In this document: piece by piece, positions 11,735-23,741 of the stretch
Layout of the letters: the number at the start of each line of letters is the position of its first letter
Position numbering within the stretch: position 1 is the stretch's first letter
DNA from: Neurospora tetraspora
Taxonomy: Eukaryota > Ascomycota > Sordariomycetes > Sordariales > Sordariaceae
Assembly (NCBI RefSeq): GCF_033439725.1
Contig: NW_026944384.1
Coordinates: forward strand, 4,402,001-4,466,000
Length of the DNA stretch: 64,000 nt
Direction of reading: 5' to 3'
Translations under genes and position numbers: made by a program
Notes under the pieces: generated by a model
The model's input: the letters and a program-made list of their open reading frames with translations, nothing else
Told to the model about the DNA's origin: nothing
Database searches by the model: none

Positions 11735-13680
11735 ATGCTTGCTTTATTTTACTTGCAAGCGAGTCGAATTTTTTTTTTACAAAACAGAAATGATACCATG
11801 ATATATTCGTCGTTCAAAGAAGACAAGCAGTGGTGCTGTGGTTTATGATCGTGGGTTGGTTTTGGGCCAATGGTCGGCTATCTGTAACGTGTACTGATTG
11901 GGTGGGATGGAGATGGAGATGGTGATGGTGTTAGGTGCGGTGTGTTTCGTGTCGTGTTGCTGTACAAATACCCCCGTCTGGAAGGGAAGCTTTTGGATAT
12001 AGCCAGCGGCTCTCTACAGAATTGAATTCAGTTTGAAATGGACCATGATGTTCAACCTGTCCGCATCTGCTTTGAGAACTGCAACTTTCATCTCAACGGC
12101 TTTAGCAAGTATTAGTCGCGTATCGTCCAATGTTGTCATTGACATGTGACAGTGCTCGTTCATCGTCAACCACATGCCACCCAGGTTGAACTTGCAACTG
12201 GCCCGGACAGCATGGGTAGGAGAAATGTAGTTAGCCGAACCCAGTTCGTACCGGTATTCTGAGAGAGCGGGCTGTCAGCAGCGTGTCCAACGACTTGTAG
12301 GTGTGGCGCGTGACACTTGTGTCGCCTTGGTGAGCCATTCATAGAGACAAGGTTGCGAGGAGTTCGTTGGAAGGGATGGGTGCGATTTGTGCGCGGTGGC
12401 TTCAGGTTGGTTGCGACTGGGTTGCGACTGGCGAGACAGGTTGGAACCATTGACTTCTTTCGACTTCTGCACAGCAAAGGGACGCCCAAAAAGGCGCGGT
12501 GCGACAGAGAGGCTCACGATGGTGGCCGGCAGGCATCGTGATCCAGTCAGATCAATCCTGTCGCAACTCGAAGTAGACGTTCCAGGAAACCACAACCGGG
12601 TCCGTGCACAGAAGCCAAGAGAATCGCGATTGGATTGCACGTCCATTGGCGCAACGCTGCAGTCATCGTCTTTTGGAGGTGAGTGGCCCGTGCACGAAGG
12701 ATGCAAACGCGGTGAGAGCGGGCATGCTTTCCTGTTCCCGCCCTCCAAACAATCCAGTCCCCCGCCCAATCTGACACTTTCGCGGTCGCCAGGGCACTGG
12801 CCACTGACCCACGATTTCTGCTGGTCGCCCTTGTCGCTGGCACATAGCGACGTGACCTACGTACACCTCCTCCCGCTCTATACAGACACTGCAGTTTTTT
12901 TTCCCACGGTCCCGTCGTCCGCCACGGCGCCATCAAGAAACAAGAAGTAACCAGGGTTGTCCATCTCCCATTCACGTTCCTGTGGACAAACACACCAACT
13001 ATCATCGATTTTATCCCATTTCCGTGCCAGCATCCATCATCCACTTATATCTATCATTGCCGTCCATTTTGCTCTTTGTTGACAGGCCCAAGTCGGTCTT
13101 TATACTGCCCGCCCTCCGCCCTCCGCCCTCGTCCCTTCGCTGCTGTGACGAGCTTCCACCACACGGTACTCCTCCTCTGACGGTCGCGCGAGCCCTGTCG
13201 CAACTTGCTGTAAAAGTATCGGTCACGGACTTCACCCGTCACGGTCGGCGTGTTTCTACCCTTTCCCGTTTGAAGGCAAGCCGAAGCCCTGAGAGCTCCC
13301 ACCGCTGCCACGCCCGCTGCCGCCGTTGCTGAGAATAGACCACCGACCGCCTTGTCGCGCAACCCCCAAAAATTTCCCACGCCTTTCCAGGTTCCCACAC
13401 AAAACCCTCAACCACCACGTCGAGCAGCATCCCGTCCACCTCGCTTCCTCGTCCGTTGCGACGCGCCCACAAACGCGCCGAAACCCATCGCGGGTTCCTG
13501 TTTATGCACGACAGCGACAGCGGGTCCTTTTATAATCCCGTCTTTGTGACTCGGCTTTAGAATAATCAACACCGCCACGCCACCTACCTGCCCGCCTCAG
13601 CCTCCCGCCTATCCCTAAAACTCACATCTCTGCCCTTGTCCATCGACATACCGGTCGGCGAACCGCCCAGTCTCGTCGCC
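11735..13680. other. Intergenic region and long leader of the NUP2 gene
   Basis: No gene is seen; several open frames overlap on both strands without domain content. From about 12880 the plus strand is strongly pyrimidine-rich, typical of a fungal promoter and leader. An in-frame non-ATG extension upstream of 13681 lacks support, so the ATG at 13681 is taken as the start. Confidence 0.45.
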
Positions 13681-16600
13681 ATGGATTCGCAACCGAACAA
13701 GAGGCGTAGCATCTTTGGCCTGGCCACCAATCTCTTCCGCGGCTCCTCTGCGCCCGCCGACGACTCTGATTCCAAGACTGAACCCCCCCAGCAGAATGGC
13801 ATCAACAAGGCCCAGTCCGTCCCGCGCATCGACTTCAACAGCGCAACGCATGAAAGCCCTGCTAAGCGCGCGTCCGATGCGCAGTTGGCATCCCGCAAGC
13901 TCATCGGCCGCCCTCAGGGCCCGTCCAGCAAGCTTGCCCAGTCCTTCACCAGCACAGACTTCACAGAACTGTCATCGGCACCGCAAAAGAAGATCACATT
14001 CCATACTGCTTCGGCGGCCGGCGCGACGAGGAGGATGCCCGGCGACAACCCCTACAAGTCGCCTTCATTCACAAATGGAGCCAAGGGTCCGGTTGTCAAC
14101 GGAAACGGTGCCAAAGCAGCCAGCTTCTCTGGAACTGGCACGAGCACAGCGCCGAGCAACATCTTCCGTTCTGGCACTCCTTCCCTTTACCAGCGGCCCA
14201 GCGGCACGACCTTTGCTCCTCGCATCGTTCCTGGCGGCCTGAAGAGCAGCCTTCCCCAGAGCACCCCCGGTCGCACTTCGCGCGGTACAACCGCTGAGCT
14301 CCTTGGTGCCGTCCCGGTCAACACGGAGCTTTTCAAGATGAGGATCCCTGAGCCTCCTCATCACTTGACCGGCGAGGTGCTGGCTAAAGAAGTCCCAGAT
14401 GATCCCAACAGGGCCGGTTCCATTTATGCCGACGAGTTTTTGGCACACTACTGTCCGCCCGATCTCGATGAGCAACAGAAAAAGCAGTTTTTCTGCATCC
14501 TCGATTTGAGGCGACTCAAGTATGCCGCCGATGAGATATTCACCAAGAAGGATTGGAAGATCAATATTCTAAACTTTGCAAAGGAGTACGAGAAGAGCCG
14601 TAGCTTGATTATGCTGCGGTACGGCTTGTACGAATTCAAGACGGTTAGGGCTTCGGAAGAAATCAAGAAGGAATGGAGGCAAAAGCATGGAATTGCGGAA
14701 TCCGAGGAAGAAGCCAGCGCATTCTCGAATCTCAAGACACCGGCTGGCTCGAAGAGAAAGGCCGAAGAGGAACTGTCGCCAATTGACGGCGCCCTAAAGG
14801 CTTCCACCACCGCTAGTAACAAGCGCCCGCGTGCTCCAGAACCGACCAGCCCTTCGCCAATTAAGCAAAAGCCTAAGCGCAAGGCCTCGACGGTTGGATC
14901 GCCAGACGAAGTTCAGCCAGCCAAGCTGCAAAAGGCCTCGGGAACCCCAACCAAGGCGTCCTCTGCCACCAAGTCTGTCTTTGAGAGCATTGTCAACAAG
15001 ACGCCAACCGTCAAGGCCACCACGACCAAACCTGCGCCTAAATCTGTGTTTGAAACTGGTCCCAAGGCTCCTGCCTCCTCCGGCAACATCTTTGGTCATC
15101 TTTCCGACAGCAAGAGCAGCAACGATGATGCCGATGCGGATAGCGATGCCGAGACCGCTTCCAACGTTGACGACGATGAGGATGAGCCCGAAGCTCAGCG
15201 TGATGGGTCTGCCAGCATTGGTGTTGTTACCCCTCAGTTTGGGCTGGGAAGCCAGGCAGCGGTGAATGGCGGATCTAGTGCCTCCTCAGACGCCGGAGGA
15301 AGCTTCCAGGGCCGCAGCATCTTCGATCGTATCACCAAAGGATCTGACGGACAACCAATTCGCAAGCCCGTTTCTCAAGCTGGCAAGTCTGACTTGTTCT
15401 CTGCCACCCTCAAGGAGGACCGACCACTCAGCACAATCCAGGAGCAAGCCTCTTCCCCTGCTCCGGTCAACAACACGTGGAACACGGAGACACCCATCAA
15501 GTTTTCCTCTGGCCCCAGCAACCCCTTCGGGGCTGCGACATCTAAGCCCGCTGCGTCGAGCAACCTCTTTGGAGCCCCCGCAGCCAAGAAGGCAGAGGAA
15601 CCCGCACCCAGCAAGGAAGGCGCCCAGGACTCGGAACCCAAGAGTCTTTTCGGCGTTCCTTCCAAGAAGGCCGATGAGCCTGTTGCCGAAGCCCCTAAGC
15701 CTTCGGCTTCGTTGTTCTCATTCGGAGCAAAGACCACTGATGCTCCCACTACCACGCCCTCGCTCTTCGGTACTTCCGCACCCTCGGCCCCAGCACCTGC
15801 TGCTACAAGCTCGCTCTTCAGCTCGGGCGCCAGCACTCCCCTCTTCGGACAAACAAAGGATAAGCAGGAGTCCAAGGAGACCACGCCAGCCCCCTCCTCC
15901 TCTCTTTTTGGTGCTAAGCCTGCTGAGTCGACTACGACTGAAGCCTCCAAGCCCTCGGTATTCCAGTCAAACACGCTGTTTGGCAGTGCTCCGGCAGCCA
16001 GCGAACCACCAAAGATGCAACCAGCCAGCCTGTTCAGCAAGCCCGCGGCGGCTGAAACGCAAACGACGCAAGCTCCGGCTTCCTCATTATTCGGGGCCAG
16101 CGCGTCAAAGCCCGCCACTCCCAGCTTGTTCAGCAGCGTAACCCCTGCTTCTGGAGCAGACGAGCCGGCGGCGAAGAAGGTTGCGTTCGGCAGTACTGAA
16201 GCCAAGCCAGCTGCCTCTATGTTCAACTTTGGCTCTACCACTCCCGCTGCCGATGCTGCCAAACCTGAGACTAAGAGCCTCTTTGGCACTACCAATGGCG
16301 TTACACCTGCGGCTGAGACTAAGAATCTCTTTGGCGGCAGCACTACTCCGGCTCCTGCCACTGAAGTCGAGAGCTTGTTTGGCGGTACGGGTAGTGCGGC
16401 CCCTGCTACTCAAACCAAGAGCCTCTTCGGCAACACTAGCGCACCCGCAACGGAGACTAAGAGTCTGTTCGGCAATGCTACTACTCCTGCTACTGAGACC
16501 AAGAGCCTTTTTGGCAACACCAGTACCACCGCCCCTGCAGAGACCAAGAGTCTGTTCGGCAACGCGACTACCTCAAGCGCACCCTCAGACTCGAAGCCTC

Positions 16601-17899
16601 TGTTTGGCGCGACTACTAGCCAGCCCGAAGCCTCAAAGTCTCTCTTTGGTGCCCCTAGCAGCCAGCCCGAAGCTTCCAAGTCTTTGTTTGGTGCTACCAG
16701 TAGTCAACCTGAAAGCTCCAAGCCAGCTTCCATCTTCGGAAACAGCAACCTTGCTCCTGCACCTGTCTCTGCTTCTTCGAGCTTCACCTTCGGGTCCACA
16801 GCGGCCCCGGCTACTACTCAACCTGCTCCGGCTGCTACTTCTAGCTTTACCTTCGGCTCTGGTTCTCCCGCGCACACACCTCAGCCAAGCGCTAGCTTTT
16901 CCTTCGGTGTCACCCCTGCTTCGCAGCCTTCCCAGCCCGAACAGAACGGTAACATCTTTGGAGCCAACACTTCTTTCACATTCTCAGCTGGAGGCAATGA
17001 TGGCGCTGCTATCAACAATCCTTTTGCTACTGGAGGCGCCGCTACTCCCACCTCGTCATCGTTTACCTTTGGCCAGACAGGTGGCACCTCTGCGCCGTTT
17101 GTCTTTGGACAAAGCAGTCAAAACACTCCATCCATCACCTTTGGCGGTGCCCAGGACTCTACACAACAAAACGGCAGCTCCAACATGTTCGCCTTTGGTG
17201 GTCAACAGCCCTCTGGGGGTGGATCCATGTTCAACCTGGCGCCGCCCGTAGGGGGGACATCAACAGGTACTGGTAAGTTGAGACCTCGACCGCGACGACG
17301 TTTCTAGCCGGTGAATTATCATTAATCGACCGCAACGACTAGATTCCCCCAAAACCTTCGGCGGTGCTTCAAGCTTGGCCACGACGCCGGCTGTGGGGAC
17401 ACCAGAGCCAGTGGCCGCCGAGTCCAAGGATGCTCAAGGAACGCACGCTGACGGGGATGAGGCACCACAGGAGCAAATCTCGCTAGTCGAAGGCGGCCCG
17501 GGGGAAGAGGACGAGTCCGTCGTGTATGAAGTTCGTGCCAAGGCGTATAAGCTCGTTGCTCCCGACGACGATGACGATGACGAAGGCTCCAAGGAGAAGA
17601 AGAAGCCCTCCGTGTGGAAGACGCAGGGAGTTGGCCCCCTGCGTCTGCTCAAGCACAAGAATACCGGTGCGGTGCGCATGCTGATGCGTGTCGAACCCCG
17701 CGGCAATATCGCGCTCAACAAGATCATCCTCCCCAACTTCACCTACAAGCCCGATGCTGCGGCTCCCAAGAACATCAAGATCACCACGGCGACGGACGAT
17801 GGCAAGGGTTTGGAGACTTGGATGCTCACCACCAAGACCACGCAGGCTTTGGCTGATGCGCTGGAAGAGCACAAGAAGGCAAATGAAAAGAAGGATTAA
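13681..17899 (+). CDS. FG-repeat nucleoporin with C-terminal RanBP1 domain (Nup2-like)
   Basis: Two exons (13681-17272, 17343-17899) give 1382 residues. Nup2-type proteins sit on the nuclear side of the pore, bind Ran-GTP and importin alpha, and help release and recycle import cargo. Seen: a basic N-terminus (PNKRRSIFG) like the importin-alpha-binding start of the family; a conserved structured block at about 218-331 (PEPPHHLTGEVLAKEVPDD to EWRQKHG); a Ser/Pro/Lys-rich linker; FG repeats from about 470 to 1190, many as SLFG in tandem units such as ETKSLFGN; and a RanBP1-like domain from about 1257 to the end (VYEVRAKAYKL, GVGPLRLLKH, RMLMRVEPRGNIALN). The single intron lies between the FG region and the RanBP1 domain. 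The repeats are long, and their number may vary between strains. Confidence 0.92.
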
Positions 17900-19347
17900 T
17901 GAGTCAGTTAGGTGGATAAGATGAATGGATGAATTGGTCAGATTAAGATGATGGATAGCATAGGAAGAGTTGTTTGCAAAAAAAAGTTAGTAGTTCACGG
18001 CATTTGTTTCGCTTTTTTGATTTAATCGGGTAGAAGCGGAGTGTTTTTTTTGGACCGGACAATGAATGCAAGGCGGTGCCGTGGGTGGTGGGTGATAGGT
18101 GTCAGTGGCCGGTGGTCCGTGGTAGATAAGGAGGTGATGGTGGTGAAGGATATTCCCATACTGGAGATCAGGTAAGGTACGAAACGTTTTCCTGGGGTTC
18201 ATTTTTTTCGTTATTAGTATATTCATTCTGCTATGCATTGGATGGAAGGATGGATCGTCATGGGTTTTGATGTCAAAAGGCTTCTTTTACGTCCATCTTC
18301 AGATTACGCAAACTCAAATTCGCATCATACGTATCGGGCATAGCATTGTTTTTGCGGGTCTTTCTGTTGGCTATCTTTATATCCGCTCAAAGCATTTCCA
18401 GTCTAATATTGCGAATGTGTTCGTCTTCAGTGGGGTCTTGGTTCCCAAGGTTATCTCAGGATACGAAAAGTTGAAATTGCTTGGGGGAAGTCAAATGGAG
18501 AGTACGGGAGGTGAGGAACAGGCAGTTGTAAAAATGAGCGTGGAGGGATGGAAGGCTCAGAGGAAGGAGCAATGGACGGCTTTGCGGAAGGAGCACTCAT
18601 CCAGCTAGTATTACGGGCACGGCAAAGAGAATGTATTCAATGGTGCCGTGGTTATCCTGTTTCTTCAAATATTTGATCGCTTAAGCGTTTGAACAAGTTG
18701 ACAGCATTTAGATGAATAATGGAGTTTGCCCGTTACATGAACACAGTTCACCCTCGCATCGACAAGCAGTAGTACATTCTGATTTTTTTTTTTTTTTTTT
18801 TAAAGATATCGCTATGTGTTTTGTTTGTTGTCATTTCATTACATTACTAGTAAGTTAGGTTTTTGAGACAGGCAAGATTAGTAGGTGATCGAGGTTCTGT
18901 TTTACCATGGATCGTTTCCCTTCCCTCTTGCCCTTTTTTCTTTGTCATGCATGGTTCGTAACCATTTCCCATTACATCATCCTCAACTGCCCCATCTCCC
19001 TCATGTCCCGCCATATGCATGTGTCCCTGTGAACATATCTCCTCATTCGCATTTTGTCCGCCCCTTTAAGCTGCTCCGCTCCACTGGTTCCTTCCATCAC
19101 ATCCGTTTTGAAGGTCGGTTTCGTAGTGTCTTTCGAGCCGTGTCTGTGTCTCGCTCTGATTTGCCAATCGATCGTTCTCAAACATGAGAATAGACGAAAT
19201 GACAAAGACAATAAAGGGATTGTAGAAGCCGGAGTTGATGAAACCTCAGGATGTTCCACATGGTTTTCTCACAACGCCCGTTCCGGGCTGATGAAACCCG
19301 TCAATTCAAGGGATGGGACGATAAAGAAGGGAGCCAATTCAAAGGGT
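17900..19347. other. Intergenic region between convergent genes
   Basis: No supportable gene. A 113-residue open frame at 18267-18608 has a hydrophobic stretch but no recognisable domain and is not called. A T19 run lies at 18783-18801. The region presumably holds the 3' ends of the Nup2-like gene and of the minus-strand membrane-protein gene. Confidence 0.45.
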
Positions 19348-20586
19348 TTAATAAGGTGGTGGCACAGCAGACGGTGATGGGGACCGATGTGTAACGGTGG
19401 CGTGATTATTGCCATTGTTAGAGGGCCCATATGATGGGCCAGATGGAGGGGAGGGAGAAGCTGTCCCTGAGGTTGGCACGGGAGCGGCGGCGGGAGAGGG
19501 GAGATGAGAAGGACCAGCAGCAACATCCGTAGCAGCAGGTTCGTCAAGCTGCTCTTCTGGTGATGGAGTGTTGGTCCCCGTTCCCATTATCGACAGGGGA
19601 GGCGTCTCTTCGTATGCAGGTGGTGGTACCTGATCTTGATCTGTCATTTCGGGCGCCGGGCTGTGGGTGGCACTGTGTCCCGGACTGGGGGAGGGATATC
19701 TAGTCATGCTTGGAGACGTCGGCGCAGTGGTCGCGGCGCTCTGGGTCAAGCTGGTGCTCAACAGGCTGGTGCCAACACTACTATATCCTGGCTGGCTCAG
19801 GTGACTCAAGTGGCTCTGGCTGTGAATTCCAGATCCGCCCTGATGGTAGTAATGTACCGGTGGGGGTGGCTGTAAACTTGCCTGTGACCTGAACGGCGCC
19901 GACGATAGAGATTGTGGTGAGAAGGTGCCCGCATGGTAATTCCAAGGAGCCATGTTTTGCATTTCTACACCGGCATGCGCAGCACTGCTGGTTCCCTCGC
20001 CGACGGCGGACCCTGCCGGACCAGCCGGCGTTCCGTTTCCATAGCCATGGTAACTATTCCCTCCCGTTTCAAGATCGGCATCCTGATTTGGCACACCACC
20101 TTCTTTCGTGACCGGCTGCTTCTCATACGGCGGCGGCGCCTCGCCCAGTTCATTCAGTCCTTCCTCAGGTCTGAAGATACCTGCCCAGTCCCATCTCCTC
20201 ATCGCCGTCGACCTTCCGGATCTTGAGCCAGTATTGTTATGTCGCTGTGTCGGCGCCCCGCGCACCCAAGACTCCTGAAGATCACGCTCGATCAACGCCA
20301 ACGAAGGGGCATCGACCTCACGGACTACGAACTGAAGCTGCCCGTCACGGCTGTGGCTTGTCGATGCTTGGTGGGCGGAAGGTCGTCGTGCCGGGGTAGA
20401 GAGACGAGAACTCTTGTGGTTATCGCGGAATTGTTTGCGTCGGCGGACGTGAAGACAGAGGGCTAGACCGCCCAGGACGATAACGAGGCCGACGGGGATC
20501 ATAACCCAGACCCAAGGGTGGTTGTTATCATCGTCGTCATCGGTAACTCCCGAGGAGAAGCCCCCGAACCCTGACCCTGAGGACAT
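19348..20586 (-). CDS. Single-pass membrane protein with three PY motifs, unknown function
   Basis: One exon encodes 412 residues; I do not recognise a named family. The order is: a short Gly/Ser N-terminus with an acidic patch (DDDDDNN), one membrane span at about 25-46 (WVWVMIPVGLVIVLGGLALC), a basic stop-transfer (HVRRRKQ), then a long disordered tail rich in Ser, Pro, Gly and Gln. No cleavable signal peptide is evident. With the basic residues after the span, the tail is probably cytosolic. The tail holds PPPY at 151-154, PPAY at 322-325 and PPPY as the last four residues. Such motifs bind WW domains of Nedd4-type ubiquitin ligases (Rsp5 in yeast). A role as ligase adaptor or sorted cargo is inference. 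The reading frame is long and closed by the terminal PPPY, so the gene looks real. Confidence 0.7.
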   Translation of the reverse strand: MSSGSGFGGFSSGVTDDDDDNNHPWVWVMIPVGLVIVLGGLALCLHVRRRKQFRDNHKSSRLSTPARRPSAHQASTSHSRDGQLQFVVREVDAPSLALIERDLQESWVRGAPTQRHNNTGSRSGRSTAMRRWDWAGIFRPEEGLNELGEAPPPYEKQPVTKEGGVPNQDADLETGGNSYHGYGNGTPAGPAGSAVGEGTSSAAHAGVEMQNMAPWNYHAGTFSPQSLSSAPFRSQASLQPPPPVHYYHQGGSGIHSQSHLSHLSQPGYSSVGTSLLSTSLTQSAATTAPTSPSMTRYPSPSPGHSATHSPAPEMTDQDQVPPPAYEETPPLSIMGTGTNTPSPEEQLDEPAATDVAAGPSHLPSPAAAPVPTSGTASPSPPSGPSYGPSNNGNNHATVTHRSPSPSAVPPPY

Positions 20587-23118
20587 CTTGGCCTATATCT
20601 TTGTTCGAAACTGGCGGGGTCGAAAGGGGGTGCAGGGGCTGCGGAAAAAGCTGGAGAAGAATTCCGTTCAAGGGTCGGTGAGACAGCTCAGGCTCCGGCT
20701 CCAACTCCAGCTCCAGAGCGAGTGATAGCCGAAGGAGTGTCGTTCTGTCGTTTGCTTTGCGCCTCTAGTTGTGCTCGCTCGCTTGCGCCGTATTTCTGAT
20801 TTCGATTCAAGTCGGCGAGATGCTAGCGGGGAGAAAATGCGGTGAGAGTTTTGTCGGTTGGTAAATCCCCTCAGGGGATATCAACGTAGTAGAAAGGAAG
20901 AAGGTGCTTTCATAGTCAATTCATGACTGTTCGTGGTCGAGGTAGTCTCGGGTAGCTGTAATCCGTACTGTGCGGTGCTGTGGTACTAATGGCGGTACTT
21001 TCTAGGTTGTGACGCGGGATGCCGTAGACGAACCGGGAACGCTGACATTACTCGATCTGACGGTAGATGAAGTTGATGTTGATACCATGACTGGGTCGGT
21101 CAGCGCTGGTTTTGATGTTTGGGCAAGTCGAGGAAGGGAAGAGGGGGAGCTGGAGACGGGGAGAAAAAAGGTAAGATGAGGGATGGAGGATGTGATGATG
21201 GCGTTGAATGGCCGCGCAGCTGCAATTGAACAATGGGGAGCTGCGGTGTTAGTGCGTGAAACTGTCCAGTGACAGTGCTTCGCTGGTCTTTTTGTCTTTT
21301 GTGAAGCCGGGGGATACTGGGATCTGCGATGCAGGGTAGCACCTGAGTGAGGTTGCAGTCGATGGAGTCATTTCACCAACTGCCCAACCTTATTTTCTAG
21401 GTGCATTCTCACTGCCGCATCACTACACCGTAGGATTGACCGCAGCCAGACGACAATTGTACGGCAACGGCAAGTGCAATGGTGAGGCATGTCTTGGCCC
21501 TGGCCTCTTTCTCGCTTCCGGAAGACTGTCTTTAGAAAGCAGGTCTCAAGGGAAGGAAGCACCGCCAGCTTCAAGAATGGAAGCTTCGTTTGCGGCTGCA
21601 TTTTCAACAGTTCGTCGGGGTCTTCGCTTTGCACTTTTCTGTTTGGTGTAATAAGGCGCTACCGGTTATCGAGCAGTGTCCCGATGCACAGAATCTGAAA
21701 CCGCCATCTCGGCAGTCGTAGTCACCTCTGATCGCCCTCGTCATATCGACATGTTTCGAACGGGCACGGCATGTTGGTTTGCTGCACCTTTTCATCATTG
21801 TCAGCCAAGACATCATAATATCTCGGTCTCCCCGCCGCAACCCAGGAGCAAACAATGGGATTTTGGGGCTCCCTAGACAGAAAAGATATTTCTTGGTCTC
21901 CATCGCAGCTCCCTGGATCCTCCTGAAATACTCTCAACTCTCAGTCTAGAGACCACTCGGTATCCGCACCCAATATCCGATCCAGACTATCACCAATCTG
22001 AGCTTGCGATTGGCACGAGTTTGAGATTCGATCTCCGCTCCCACGAGGGCCACGCTGGCACTCTCAAGCGAAAAGGTGGGGTGCTTTACTGCAAGCGGTT
22101 AAGCCTTCCCGCCCAGCGATCCCTGGCAGCATCCAGGTCCCGAAACGGTCACAAAGTGGGAGAGTCGGGTGGTACGTACACTACAAGATTCGTTTTTGGA
22201 GATGCCATCATCCCCCTTGCCTGTGATTGCCTGAAAATTGATCACATTCGGGGTCTCCATTAAGATCCAATGTGATCATCCAGGCCAGCCAGGCACTCAT
22301 GGATGAAGGAAAAAAGAAAAGGGAAGGCTCGCTCGTAGCTAAGATCTGTGAAGTACTCGTCACTACCCGCCCGCTAGTCAGATGGTCGGTTTTGAAGACC
22401 TGACGAGTATCCTGCCGTCGTGAGTGCCAACACCAACAGTGCTGGTGACGGTTTTGTCCGTCCAACAAGCCAAAACCTTTTATCCAAGGGGGACTCCTTC
22501 ACTGCTTCCAAGTCGTCTGGCTTCACTTTTACCAGCGTACACACAAACCTTTGTAAGTGCACCCTGATTCATTCGAGTATGTAGACACGTCAGCTCATTT
22601 TACCTTCTTGATCCTGGTAAACTTGTTGATAAGGGAACGCGGGAATCACGGGCATTCATACGAACTGCTCCTGAAATTGAGTCTCAAGTTGAGGTTGTGA
22701 TGCCCTCAGTATCCATTCATCTGATCTGGCGAAAGGGCAGCAGGTAGAGGTACATTGCTGGGCAAGCGTAAGGTAAGTTTCCTGAACAGGTGCGTACTGC
22801 TTCGTATTCCGTAAGTTTAGGGGTCCGTGCCTGCCGCTGCGTCGCTGTCATTCAATGCAAGGTTACCCTACAATTCGTACGCTCAAAACGCTGTATTTTA
22901 GTTCACTACACAGCACCATACCCAATTCTTCCCCGCCAACATTCCAACCATATCCCAACCAACGACCAACAACCAACACGATCCGATACATTCCAAAACA
23001 CGTTGCAGACAGCATCGCTATCAGAACATACACCAAGAAGCCAACTCAATTAGCGAAAAGGCCAAAGAAAAAGAACAGAACATTTTCCCATCAACCCCAG
23101 ACACCACAACTATTCAAA
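20587..23118. other. Divergent intergenic region
   Basis: No gene is seen in these 2.5 kb between the divergently transcribed PY-motif protein and Tfb5. The 130 bases before Tfb5 are A/C-rich with no ATG upstream of the start, as is usual for a fungal leader. Confidence 0.45.
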
Positions 23119-23605
23119 ATGCCGAGAGCAATCAGAGGTCAGTCCCAACCCCCATGAGACACCATATAAATGAATGACTTGCACGTCGAATAGTCCATCC
23201 TAAGGCCCAAAAACAACATCATGGCACGACTCTGATGCAAAAAAATGTTCATCATATTAACCCCAGTTTCTGATGGTGTAGGTGTGCTCATCCAATGCGA
23301 ACCAGCCATCAAGTCCATCATCGTTCACTTGGACAGTGTCAACAATGATATCATCATCGAAGATCTGGATGAGCAGACTCTGGTTGTTAAGGAAAACATG
23401 GTTCAACTGCTCAAGCAGAAACTCGAGGACGTAAGTTGTTTCGTTGTTTTTCCTTTGCCTTTGTCCAGTGTGGCCCTTGCCCCGCCACGTTGAACAACAT
23501 TTTATATCTGATTTACATCACATTCCTTTACTGACATTTCCCTACCTACAACAGCGCCTGAAGGAAACATACAGGCCCGAGGAACCGCTGGCAGATAGTG
23601 ACTAA
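23119..23605 (+). CDS. tfb5: TFIIH subunit Tfb5 (GTF2H5/TTDA family)
   Basis: Three exons (23119-23137, 23282-23430, 23555-23605) encode 72 residues, the normal size for this family. Tfb5 is the smallest TFIIH core subunit; it pairs with Tfb2 and stimulates the helicase/translocase Ssl2 (XPB) in nucleotide excision repair and transcription. Family-like residues are the start [23 protein letters not shown], here read across the first intron, then [17 protein letters not shown] and the C-terminal [19 protein letters not shown]. All three exon joins keep the frame. The gene is too small to be seen as one open frame and is only evident after splicing. It lies tail to tail with the dienoyl-CoA isomerase gene, 136 bases apart. 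Confidence 0.93.
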
Positions 23606-23741
23606 GGAGTCGTCTAGTGAATAGGAGATGCATAGTGACTTGGAGTCGCCGAAGCCCCCTGAATTACGTGGATTTATTTATACACCTTCAACACTACACT
23701 ACGTAACAGTTACCAACCAGCGACGAACTGCTTGATCCCCT

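Noticed and set aside
13636-13680. Upstream extension of the Nup2-like frame
   Set aside because: It begins with TTG; the first ATG in frame is at 13681 and gives the conserved basic N-terminus.
15375-16361. 328-residue open frame antisense to the Nup2-like gene
   Set aside because: Repetitive composition mirrors the FG-repeat codons on the plus strand; no independent domain.
16181-17251. 356-residue Leu/Ser/Pro-rich frame inside the Nup2-like gene
   Set aside because: Shifted-frame reading of the same FG repeats; the sense frame continues into the RanBP1 domain.
18267-18608. 113-residue frame with a hydrophobic stretch
   Set aside because: No recognisable family and no support beyond being open; lies in the space between convergent genes.
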